This document shows, piece after piece, positions 42,680-50,392 of a DNA stretch of 64,000 nt. Within the stretch, counting starts at the first letter, position 1; every line of letters begins with the position of its first letter. A program made the position numbers and the translations under genes. Under the pieces are notes generated by a model. The model did no database searches. It was not told the DNA's origin and saw only the letters and a program-made list of their open reading frames with translations. The stretch comes from Streptomyces sp. NBC_01591 (GTDB lineage Bacteria > Actinomycetota > Actinomycetes > Streptomycetales > Streptomycetaceae): NCBI RefSeq assembly GCF_035918155.1, contig NZ_CP109327.1:4526001-4590000 (forward strand), given 5' to 3'.

Positions 42680-42902
42680 TGTCGGGTCAGCGTGGAGCTG
42701 CTGAGAACTGACCCTCAGGTTGCGGTCGGACCACCGGCTCGGCATCCGCTGCTCTGTTCCGAAGGGACAGCATCTGACTACACTCAAATCGGGCCGCCGA
42801 CCAGCCGGAATATCGTAGTGGTGCTGGAGTACGGGGCTGTCCTACGTAGCTCTACCTCTTCCTTCCACGCCGAGTTCGACGAAATGCATCAGAAGGGCGG
42901 AA

Positions 42903-43454
42903 ATGGTCTCCCGTGAACGTCTTGTAGAAGTTTTCGGAGAAGATACTGTGCTCCTTCCCGTGGAAGCGGTCCCAGAGGAACTCCGACGGCAGCCTGCCGG
43001 GCAAACTCTGATGCATACCGGACTTCCCAGGAACCTGCTGGACGCGATCTCTTCCGTACCTGGCCTGGAAGAGGGGGTGAAGACGTACGACGAGCATTGT
43101 GAAGAAGTCGGCATCGAATCGGATGAACGCATTCGCGCAATGTATCGGATCGGCTTCGCGGGCACGGGAGATATCCTTGTCGATCCTGGTACCGGAGATG
43201 TCTACTACGCAGTCCCCGAAGCTGACATTATTCGCCGGATCAACACGTCGATCGACAGGTATGTCGAGGCTCTTTGCACGCTGGAGAAGGAACGCGAACG
43301 TTTCGATTTTCTCGACGAGGAAGATGTCGCAATCCAGCGCGAGGAGCTTTCCGATTCGCTGCGGGAATCCGATGAGGTTGCCTGGGGCACTGCGTCCTCG
43401 TTCTGGCGCTGGATCCTCGAGCAGATCAGTGCCGACGACTATCGAGTATTCTGA
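42903..43454 (+). CDS. SUKH-family (SUKH-4-like) immunity protein
   Basis: A 183-residue acidic protein from ATG 42903 after AAGGGCGGAA. LPRNLLDAISSVPGL, RIGFAGTGDILVDPGTGDVYYA and the following helix SIDRYVEALCTLEKERERF match the SUKH fold, specifically the SUKH-4 type with its FG..GDI..D...G.VY pattern. SUKH proteins neutralise polymorphic toxins, often nucleases and deaminases. GC is visibly lower than in neighbours. It converges on the giant effector-like gene, ten bases apart, which is an unusual arrangement, since immunity genes usually follow their toxin on the same strand. Confidence 0.82.
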   Translation: MVSRERLVEVFGEDTVLLPVEAVPEELRRQPAGQTLMHTGLPRNLLDAISSVPGLEEGVKTYDEHCEEVGIESDERIRAMYRIGFAGTGDILVDPGTGDVYYAVPEADIIRRINTSIDRYVEALCTLEKERERFDFLDEEDVAIQREELSDSLRESDEVAWGTASSFWRWILEQISADDYRVF

Positions 43455-43464
43455 TGTGCGGGGC

Positions 43465-46400
43465 TCACCCGCCTGACATCAAATCCTGCGCCGCCTTCTG
43501 TTCCGCTTCCTTGCGTTCCTGAGCCTGTCGCCGGATTTCCTGAATCCTCTCGTCGGCCACCAAGTCGTTCACCTGTTTTGCGCGATCCTTGAGTTGCTTG
43601 CGGAGGATTTTCATCTGCTGCTCCGTTTTATCGACCCCGCCGCTCGCGTCCAGGGACTGGTAGTCCGGTCGTCGGGCCGCGAGCTCTGCGATCTCCGCTG
43701 CGGAGGGATCGGCACTGCTGTCGAAGGCAGAAATCTCTTTATCGTTGAAGTTTGTTGAGCGTATGGAATCAAGGGTTATTGCGTGAACTTGCACGCCTGC
43801 CTTTTCGAGGATGGCCACGCCCAACTTCTGCGTATCATTCGTCCCACGCAGTTGATGCCATCGCAGTTCGTCTGGAACTGGCGGAGGGTTGGCGGCGCCA
43901 GCGCTTCCTCCGGTCTGTTCAGCTATATCATTCTGTGCTTCTTTATATTCCTTCTGAACGTCCTCGATTCGCTTGCGCGAGTCCTCCTCGCTGGTTCCCC
44001 AGAAACGCCTGACCTTCGGCTCCGGTAGTGGCTTGGATGGATTCTTCTTCTGCGCCTCCGCGCGGGCCTTCTCAAGCTGTTCGTGGGTGACAAGTGATTT
44101 GCTGGCAAACTGTTTGATGAGGTCGCCGTTCCGCTTCCGAACCTCTTCGCTGATTACTGACCCACCTCTGTACGGTGCTGTTACGTTGGCCTTGGCGGCG
44201 ACAGTGGCCCCGCGCCGCTCAAGTTTCCTGACAAACTCTGCGATAAAATCTGCACAGTTCACGCAGGAGCTTCTGTTGATGAATAGGTCCATGTTGATGA
44301 CGACGCCCTCCAGGCTGCCCTCTCCATAGTCTCCCCAGAGCAGTCGATCGAACGCCTGAATAACTTTCTCCTCTCCGTGTGCCTCGGAATAACTTCGCAT
44401 GAATTTCTTGTCCGACGCCTCCATGTTGCTGCTCTCGAATGTCTTTGTGTTCCTGCTCTGTGCCACGCTCTTCCCGCTCCAAGAAATGATGCCTCGTGCA
44501 TAGGTGGGCGGCGCCCACTCCTTCTTCTTATCAGCACCTCCATTGGGGGTTACTTCCATCTTCGCCGCAGCCTCATTCAGTGTTGCCCAGCCCCTTACCT
44601 CATGGATCCATGGAAGTTCTGCAAACTTGTCCCCAGGCAACGACACGGTGTCTAGATCGGAGGCAGAGTATTCTGGGTTCACCTTCGCTCGAATACGAAC
44701 GGAATTTTTACTGTGGGTCCCAGTTATAAAAGAAAGACTGGTCAGTCCCTGGCGCTTGTAGCGGCTCTCTATCTCGCGCAGTATGGACTTCGCCTGGGTC
44801 GGCGACACTCCGCCTGCGACCCGGCGGGTAGCCTCCTCCGCCGCTCTGCGGGCCAGTTGTGCAAGCTCTTTCTGAGACTTCCCGGCCTTGGGGTCATGAG
44901 GATCCCCCTTCTTGCCCTTGAGTTTTTTCCAGAGGGCTTTGCCCTTCTTGGCGATGAAGTCGACGATTTTGTCGATGGCGCGGTTGACGGGTCGGGATAC
45001 GGCGTGGAAGACGCTCTTGACCTTGTTGGCCAGGCTGCCGATTCCGAGGAGTGAGGCGAGGAAACCGATGAGGAGCGGGACGCTGGCGGCGAGGGCGGCT
45101 TCGACCATCTTCGGGACGCCTGCCGAACCGCCGTTGGCGATGGCGATGACCGCGTCGAGTACGGCGTTGACGAATTCGACGATCTGGGCGCCCTGGTTCA
45201 CGATGAACGTGACGATGTCGATGATTCCCTTGACCGCGCGGACGAAGGCGGAGGCGGGGTTGAGGAGGGAGATGATCCAGGTGATCCCGGCGACGATGAC
45301 GGTGGGGATCAGGTAGCTGGTGAGCTTTTCGAGGATGGTGGCTTTGATGTCGCCGGCCTCGGCCTCGATTTCCTTGATGGCGCCCGCGGGGCCCTCGGTG
45401 GCGAGTTTCTTTGCGACGGGGACGGAGGACTCGACGGCGGTCATGGCCTGGTCGGGGATGCCCTTGCGGGTGATGCGGGCACGGATGTTGTCCCAGGTCA
45501 GGCCGAGGAGGGAGGCGATGAGCTGGATGATGCCCTTGAGGTCGAACTTCTGCGGGAGTTCGAGACCGGCCTTGACCGCGGTGCCCAGCAGCCAGGACAC
45601 GACGCCGGTCTTGAGGTGCTCGCCGATGTTGGTGATGAAGAGGTTGAGGCCGGCGCCGACGGCCTTGACGAGGTTGCCGAGGAACCCGATGGGGTCCTTG
45701 ATGATCTTCATGATGGCGGAGGCGGCCTTGGCGAGGATGCCCAGCAGGAGGTTCTTGAGTTCGTTGATCGTCTTGAGGGCGCCGACGATCGCGTCCTTCG
45801 CCTTCTGGACCAGGCCCTTGTTGGCCTCCTGGAGCTTCTTGATCTCCTCGTCGACCTTGTTCAGGGCGGCGGTGTATTTCTGGGCGAGGTCTTGGACGAG
45901 CTGTTCGGACTTCTCGTTGACGGTGGCTTCGAGGTCGTCGAATTTGCCTGCGAAGTCGGTGGCGGCCTCTTGGCCGAACTCGCGGAGGTCTGCGGGGAGT
46001 TTGTCTACCTCGGCCTTGAGTTCGGTGCGGCCCTTGGCGATGCGGGCCTTGGCCTTGCCGAGTTCGGTGCCGATGATGTCGGCGACGGACGAGATGACGG
46101 TCTGCATCTGCGCTACGTAGAGCTTGCGGGCTTCCTGGAAGAGGTCGTTGGCCTCCTTCGGCATGCCCATCAGCTTGTCCTTGGCCCACTTCGCGGGGCC
46201 GAGCATGCCTGAGTAGCGCTTGTCCTTGTACTTCTTCATGCGGCGCTTGTGGTCGGCGGTGAACGCGTCCCTCGCCGCCTTCTCGCCCGAGGTGAATGCC
46301 TCGTCGACCTTCTTGTCGAGGCCGGAGAGGGTGTCCTCGACGTCCTTCTTCGTGCCGTCGTAGACCTTCTGGAGCTTGGCCGTTACCTCGGCGCGTTTCT

Positions 46401-47454
46401 TTTCGTCCTTGGACTTCGTTTCGCCCTTGCCGCCGTCGACCTGTTTGCCGGCCGAAGTCCTGGTCGCGGTGAGGGCGTCCATGGCCTGGGCACCGGAGGC
46501 TGCTGCCCCGGCCTTGGCGGTGTTCAGCTGCTGGGTCTCGGCCGCCTTGCCCTTCGTGGGGGCCTTCGCGGAGTCCGCTTCCGCCGTCTTCTTCGTGGAC
46601 AGGGCCTGGTCGAACTCGGGCTCGTTGCCCTTGGCGAGCTGGTCCTCGGTGACCTCCGCGTCCGCCATCGCCTGGTCGTTGGCGGCCGGGCCCTGCGAGA
46701 AGTCCGTGACCGCGGCCGGCTGCTTGTCCGGGACCGCGTCGGCCGCGGACGGAGCACCGGGGTTGCCGGGCGCCTGGTCCGGGGTCATCGGCGTGACGGG
46801 CTTGTCCTTGGCCGCCGACGTGTCCGGCGGGGCCTTCGTCGCCGTGTCGATGTCCTTGGCCGAGGACTCCTTGCCGTCCTTGACCTTCCCGTCGACCTCG
46901 TCCTTGATCTGGTCGGCCTTGCCGGACTTGGAGAACTTGTCGGCCTGGTCGAGGTTCTTCGGGGCCTGGGAGTCGATCGCCTTGTTCACCGCGTCGATGA
47001 ACGCCTGCTTGTTGAACTCCCCCGGCTTCGCCGCGTTCATCTTCTCGGCGTTCGCCGCCTTGCCCTGGGCCTCCTTGTCGTCGGGGGGTGCGACGGCCGC
47101 GTCCTGCGCCGATTTGGACTCGGTGGCGGCGGGGGCGTGTGCGGCCAGGCGGACCTTCTTGGCCGCCACATCCGCCTTGACCTTGCGAAAGCCGGGAGCC
47201 TGGGCGGGGGAGGGTTTCACCGGGGCCGTGTAGCGCTGGGCGACCAGGCGGGAGACAGCCCTGTTGCCCGCCGCGCGCTGCAGGCGTTGCACGCTGCGGG
47301 GGTCGGGGGCGGGGCGGTCGCCCGGCGGGCGGTGAGGTGGGGGTGCTTGCGAACGTGACACTTCGGGCTTGAGTGTCACGTTCTCGTGATGGGGGGTGCC
47401 TCTGCCGTCGGACACGGACGCGGAGGCGGGGTCCTTCTCCGGAACCGCCTTCAT
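43465..47454 (-). CDS. Giant eCIS-associated protein with C-terminal deaminase-type toxin domain
   Basis: A 1329-residue protein from ATG 47454 (GGAGGG site; GTG 47472 is possible). The N-terminus is disordered and carries SVQRLQRAAGNRAVSRLVAQ, the motif shared with the DUF4157 protein. Residues about 60-330 are Lys/Ala/Asp-rich, about 330-560 helical coiled coil, and about 590-840 strongly hydrophobic helices as in tape-measure or translocation regions. From about 860 GC falls. Here H1026-x-E1028 (AHGEEKVIQAF) and C1064-x-x-C1067 (SSCVNCADFI) have the order and spacing of cytidine-deaminase-fold toxins. It lies where S. coelicolor has a large effector gene (recalled). Likely cargo; toxin identity is inferred. 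Confidence 0.82.
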   Translation of the reverse strand: MKAVPEKDPASASVSDGRGTPHHENVTLKPEVSRSQAPPPHRPPGDRPAPDPRSVQRLQRAAGNRAVSRLVAQRYTAPVKPSPAQAPGFRKVKADVAAKKVRLAAHAPAATESKSAQDAAVAPPDDKEAQGKAANAEKMNAAKPGEFNKQAFIDAVNKAIDSQAPKNLDQADKFSKSGKADQIKDEVDGKVKDGKESSAKDIDTATKAPPDTSAAKDKPVTPMTPDQAPGNPGAPSAADAVPDKQPAAVTDFSQGPAANDQAMADAEVTEDQLAKGNEPEFDQALSTKKTAEADSAKAPTKGKAAETQQLNTAKAGAAASGAQAMDALTATRTSAGKQVDGGKGETKSKDEKKRAEVTAKLQKVYDGTKKDVEDTLSGLDKKVDEAFTSGEKAARDAFTADHKRRMKKYKDKRYSGMLGPAKWAKDKLMGMPKEANDLFQEARKLYVAQMQTVISSVADIIGTELGKAKARIAKGRTELKAEVDKLPADLREFGQEAATDFAGKFDDLEATVNEKSEQLVQDLAQKYTAALNKVDEEIKKLQEANKGLVQKAKDAIVGALKTINELKNLLLGILAKAASAIMKIIKDPIGFLGNLVKAVGAGLNLFITNIGEHLKTGVVSWLLGTAVKAGLELPQKFDLKGIIQLIASLLGLTWDNIRARITRKGIPDQAMTAVESSVPVAKKLATEGPAGAIKEIEAEAGDIKATILEKLTSYLIPTVIVAGITWIISLLNPASAFVRAVKGIIDIVTFIVNQGAQIVEFVNAVLDAVIAIANGGSAGVPKMVEAALAASVPLLIGFLASLLGIGSLANKVKSVFHAVSRPVNRAIDKIVDFIAKKGKALWKKLKGKKGDPHDPKAGKSQKELAQLARRAAEEATRRVAGGVSPTQAKSILREIESRYKRQGLTSLSFITGTHSKNSVRIRAKVNPEYSASDLDTVSLPGDKFAELPWIHEVRGWATLNEAAAKMEVTPNGGADKKKEWAPPTYARGIISWSGKSVAQSRNTKTFESSNMEASDKKFMRSYSEAHGEEKVIQAFDRLLWGDYGEGSLEGVVINMDLFINRSSCVNCADFIAEFVRKLERRGATVAAKANVTAPYRGGSVISEEVRKRNGDLIKQFASKSLVTHEQLEKARAEAQKKNPSKPLPEPKVRRFWGTSEEDSRKRIEDVQKEYKEAQNDIAEQTGGSAGAANPPPVPDELRWHQLRGTNDTQKLGVAILEKAGVQVHAITLDSIRSTNFNDKEISAFDSSADPSAAEIAELAARRPDYQSLDASGGVDKTEQQMKILRKQLKDRAKQVNDLVADERIQEIRRQAQERKEAEQKAAQDLMSGG

Positions 47455-47687
47455 CCGCCCTCCCGGCCGCACATGTCCCTGTCGGCGTCCCAGGGTGTGC
47501 GCAGTGCCCGTGCGGTACGCAGGGCAGGAGCACCGCGGTCGGGGGCAGCGCCCGGCGGCACGTACAGCACGACGGCGTTGCCTGATCGGGCAGGGGCCGG
47601 TGCACGGGTGGGCGGCCGTGTGTCCGTTCCCGGTGATCGCGGCTGTCGCAAGAATTGCGGGCGTTCCCCGGCCAAGGAGAGACTCAC

Positions 47688-49238
47688 ATGCCGTCGTACC
47701 TGTCCCCGGGCGTCTACGTCGAAGAGATCGAGTCCGGATCCCGGCCGATCGAAGGGGTGGGCACCTCGGTCGCCGCCTTCGTCGGCTTCGCGCAGAAGGG
47801 CCCGTTCGACGAGCCGACGCTGATCACCAACTGGAGCCAGTTCGCCGGCACGTTCGGTGACTTCGTCGACGGTACGTATCTGGCGTCCGCCGTGTACGGG
47901 TTCTTCGCCAACGGCGGCGGCGTCTGTTACGTGGTGCGCATCGACGACGGCACCGAGCTCCCGGCCGAGGACGAGAGCGCTGGGACCGCCGGGCGGCTGC
48001 CCGCCGGGTCGGAGACGCAGCTCGGGCCGTACGCCGTGAAGCCCCGCCCCGGTGTGACCGGGGAGGTCACCGTCGAGGTGACCGAGGTGGAGGGGGACGA
48101 TCCGCCCTCCGACGTCTTCCAGCTGATCGTGAAGCGGGACGGGCAGGTCGCGGAGACGTACCCGAGCGTCACGACCAAGCGCAGCAAGGAGAACGTCGCC
48201 ACCCGGGTCAACGCGAAGTCGGAGCTCATCGAGATACGCGAGCCCGGGCGCGGTGCCGCCCCGGCCAGGCCCGCGACGCAGAGCGTGACGCTGGCTCCCG
48301 CCGCGCCCGCATCGCCCGCCGCCGGGGCGCTGACCCCCGAGCTGTACGTCGGCGATCCCGACCGGCGGACCGGTCTCGGCGGGCTCGAAGCGGTCGAAGT
48401 GGTCACGACCATCGCCGTGCCGGACCTGATGAGCGCGTACGAACGCGGGCTGCTGGACCTGGAGTCGGTGATCGCCGTGCAGCAGGGGCTCATCAGCCAC
48501 TGCGAGTTGATGGGTGACCGCGTCGCCATTCTCGACCCGCCGCCGGGGCTGAGCCCGCAGCAGATCCGCGCCTGGCGCACCGACCGCGCCAACTTCGACT
48601 CCAAGTACGCCACGCTCTACTACCCCTGGATCCGGGTCGCCGACCCCTCGTCCGGGCGCGCCCGACTCGTACCGCCGAGCGGCCACATCGCCGGGGTCTG
48701 GGCCCGCAACGACGAGTCGCGCGGGGTACACAAGGCACCCGCCAACGAGGTCGTACGCGGTGCGGTCGCCCTGCAGACCCAGCTGACCAAGGGCGAACAC
48801 GATCTGCTCAACCCGATCGGGCTGAACTGCATCCGGTCCTTCCCCGGGCGCGGCATCCGGGTCTGGGGCGCACGCACGCTGGCCTCCGACCCGGCCTGGC
48901 GCTATCTCAACGTCCGGCGCCTCTTCAACTACCTGGAGGAGTCGATCCTCGCCGGTACGCAGTGGGTCGTCTTCGAGCCGAACGACGACGCCCTGTGGGC
49001 CCGTATCCGGCGCACGGTGTCGGCGTTCCTGGTCAACGAGTGGCGCAAGGGGGCGCTGTTCGGGCTCACTCCGGAAGAGGCGTTCTACGTCAAGTGTGAC
49101 CGTGAGACCAACCCGCCGGAGAGCATCGACGCAGGTCAGGTCATCTGTGAGATCGGGGTGGCACCGGTCAGGCCGGCCGAGTTCGTCGTCTTCCGCCTCT
49201 CCCAGCTGACCGGGGGCACCGGCGGCGTCGACGAGTAG
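47688..49238 (+). CDS. cis2: Contractile tail sheath protein (Afp2-like)
   Basis: A 516-residue sheath subunit from ATG 47688 behind AAGGAGAG. It begins PSYLSPGVYVEEIESGSRPI and has the C-terminal sheath domain (IGLNCIRSFPGRGIRVWGARTL, WRYLNVRRLFNYLEESI), both diagnostic. An inserted surface domain (about 95-215) is typical of longer sheaths. It polymerises around the tube and contracts to fire. It opens the structural operon and diverges from the giant cargo gene with a 233-base shared upstream region. Confidence 0.96.
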   Translation: MPSYLSPGVYVEEIESGSRPIEGVGTSVAAFVGFAQKGPFDEPTLITNWSQFAGTFGDFVDGTYLASAVYGFFANGGGVCYVVRIDDGTELPAEDESAGTAGRLPAGSETQLGPYAVKPRPGVTGEVTVEVTEVEGDDPPSDVFQLIVKRDGQVAETYPSVTTKRSKENVATRVNAKSELIEIREPGRGAAPARPATQSVTLAPAAPASPAAGALTPELYVGDPDRRTGLGGLEAVEVVTTIAVPDLMSAYERGLLDLESVIAVQQGLISHCELMGDRVAILDPPPGLSPQQIRAWRTDRANFDSKYATLYYPWIRVADPSSGRARLVPPSGHIAGVWARNDESRGVHKAPANEVVRGAVALQTQLTKGEHDLLNPIGLNCIRSFPGRGIRVWGARTLASDPAWRYLNVRRLFNYLEESILAGTQWVVFEPNDDALWARIRRTVSAFLVNEWRKGALFGLTPEEAFYVKCDRETNPPESIDAGQVICEIGVAPVRPAEFVVFRLSQLTGGTGGVDE

Positions 49239-49324
49239 CGCCGCCGGGAGCCGGGCCGTAGCAGCGCGGCTGTCCGGAGGTCCACCAAGCGGTAAAAGCG
49301 GTAAGAGCCGTAAAGGAGCCTGTT

Positions 49325-49768
49325 GTGCCACTTCCCGATCTCGACAGCACCGTCGGAGCCTCCTTCGGCCTCGAATTCGACAGCGTCGTCATCAAGCAGA
49401 TCACCGAGGTCAGCGGTCTGAAGATGGAGCAGGACGTCATCGAGCTGAAGCAGAACACCGCCGACGGCCGTTACGCCATCAAGAAGCTCCCCGGCAGGCC
49501 GAAGGCCGGTGAGGTGACCGTGACCCGCGGTCTCACCGAGGACAACAGCTTCGAACGGTGGATCAAGGACTCCCGGTTCGGCCGGATGACCGCGGCCCGC
49601 CGCAACGGTGCGGTCATCGTCTACGACCACGAGGGCATCGCCATCAAGCGCTACAAGCTCATCAACGCCTGGCCGAAGTCACTGGAGATCGGGACCCTCA
49701 AGGCCGGTGACACCTCGGTCCTGACGGAGAAGCTCGCGATCACGTACGAAAGCATGGAACTCGACTGA
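49325..49768 (+). CDS. cis1: Inner tube protein (Hcp/gp19-like, Afp1-like)
   Basis: A 147-residue tail tube protein from GTG 49325. GLEFDSVVIKQITEVSGLK, YAIKKLPGRPKAGEVTVTRG and the final YESMELD are hallmarks of the gp19/Hcp-like family that stacks as hexamer rings. It directly follows the sheath gene. Its stop overlaps the next ATG by one base. Confidence 0.93.
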   Translation: MPLPDLDSTVGASFGLEFDSVVIKQITEVSGLKMEQDVIELKQNTADGRYAIKKLPGRPKAGEVTVTRGLTEDNSFERWIKDSRFGRMTAARRNGAVIVYDHEGIAIKRYKLINAWPKSLEIGTLKAGDTSVLTEKLAITYESMELD

Positions 49769-50223
49769 TGCGACGTACGACAGAGACGCCCGCTCCGGCC
49801 CCGGCTTCGGTTCCGGCCGGGGGGTCGGAACGGCGGTCCGGCCAACGGGAGCCGCTCCGTACCGAGTTCACCTTCGAGCTGCCGCGCGGGTACGTCGACG
49901 ATGCGGGCGCCGTGCACCACACCGGCGTCATGCGGCTCGCGACCGCGCGCGACGAACTCGTGCCGTTGCGGGACGACCGGGTGCGCGAGAACTCCGCGTA
50001 CCTCTCGGTCGTGCTCATCGCCCGGGTCGTCACCCGGATCGGCACGATCGACGACATCCACCCCGGCATCATCGAGGACCTCTTCGCCTCCGACCTGGCC
50101 TTCCTCCAGGACTTCTACCGGCGGATCAACGCCGAGGGGCACACCCGCGCCGCCGTCTCCTGCCCGGCCTGCAAGGAGGAGTTCGCGGTGAATCTCGCCG
50201 GTGGCCGCCTGGGGGAATCGTGA
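49768..50223 (+). CDS. Tail-assembly-like zinc-ribbon protein
   Basis: A 151-residue protein. The N-terminal 30 residues are disordered. The core (RTEFTFELPRGYVDDAGAVHH, then RVVTRIGTIDDIHPGIIEDLFASDLAFLQDFY) resembles phage tail assembly proteins. A single CPAC pair near the C-terminus suggests metal or disulfide use. It overlaps both neighbours, so it is made in step with tube protein. It could be a chaperone for baseplate or tube parts. Confidence 0.75.
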   Translation: MRRTTETPAPAPASVPAGGSERRSGQREPLRTEFTFELPRGYVDDAGAVHHTGVMRLATARDELVPLRDDRVRENSAYLSVVLIARVVTRIGTIDDIHPGIIEDLFASDLAFLQDFYRRINAEGHTRAAVSCPACKEEFAVNLAGGRLGES

Positions 50224-50363
50224 CGTACGCGGCCGACCTGCTCTACGAGGAGGTCGCGTACCTCGCCTATCACTTCCACTGGCCGCTCGATGAGCTGCTG
50301 GACCTGGAACACCCGGAACGACTGAGGTTCGTCGCAGAGATCGCTCGCCTCAACGGGCAGTAG
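50220..50363 (+). CDS. DUF6760-type small eCIS protein
   Basis: A 47-residue protein starting at GTG 50220 (GTGA overlap with the previous stop). It begins TYAADLLYEEVAYLAYHFHW, with an acidic, aromatic helix, then LDELLDLEHPERLRFVAEIA. Such small proteins sit at this position in many eCIS and phage-tail loci (DUF6760). It probably works with the preceding protein. Confidence 0.75.
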   Translation: MTYAADLLYEEVAYLAYHFHWPLDELLDLEHPERLRFVAEIARLNGQ

Positions 50364-50392
50364 CGAACAGCGCAGGGAGGGCGGGAAAATCC

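Noticed and set aside
42680..42902. Small gene between the P450 and SUKH genes
   Set aside because: The 74-codon frame at 42692-42916 has no ribosome site or family features and runs into the SUKH start; treated as leader DNA.
44894..47605. 903-codon open frame overlapping the giant effector gene on the same strand
   Set aside because: Composition is R/G/Q/H-rich in the style of a shifted frame; the other frame has coherent coiled coils, hydrophobic helices and toxin motifs.
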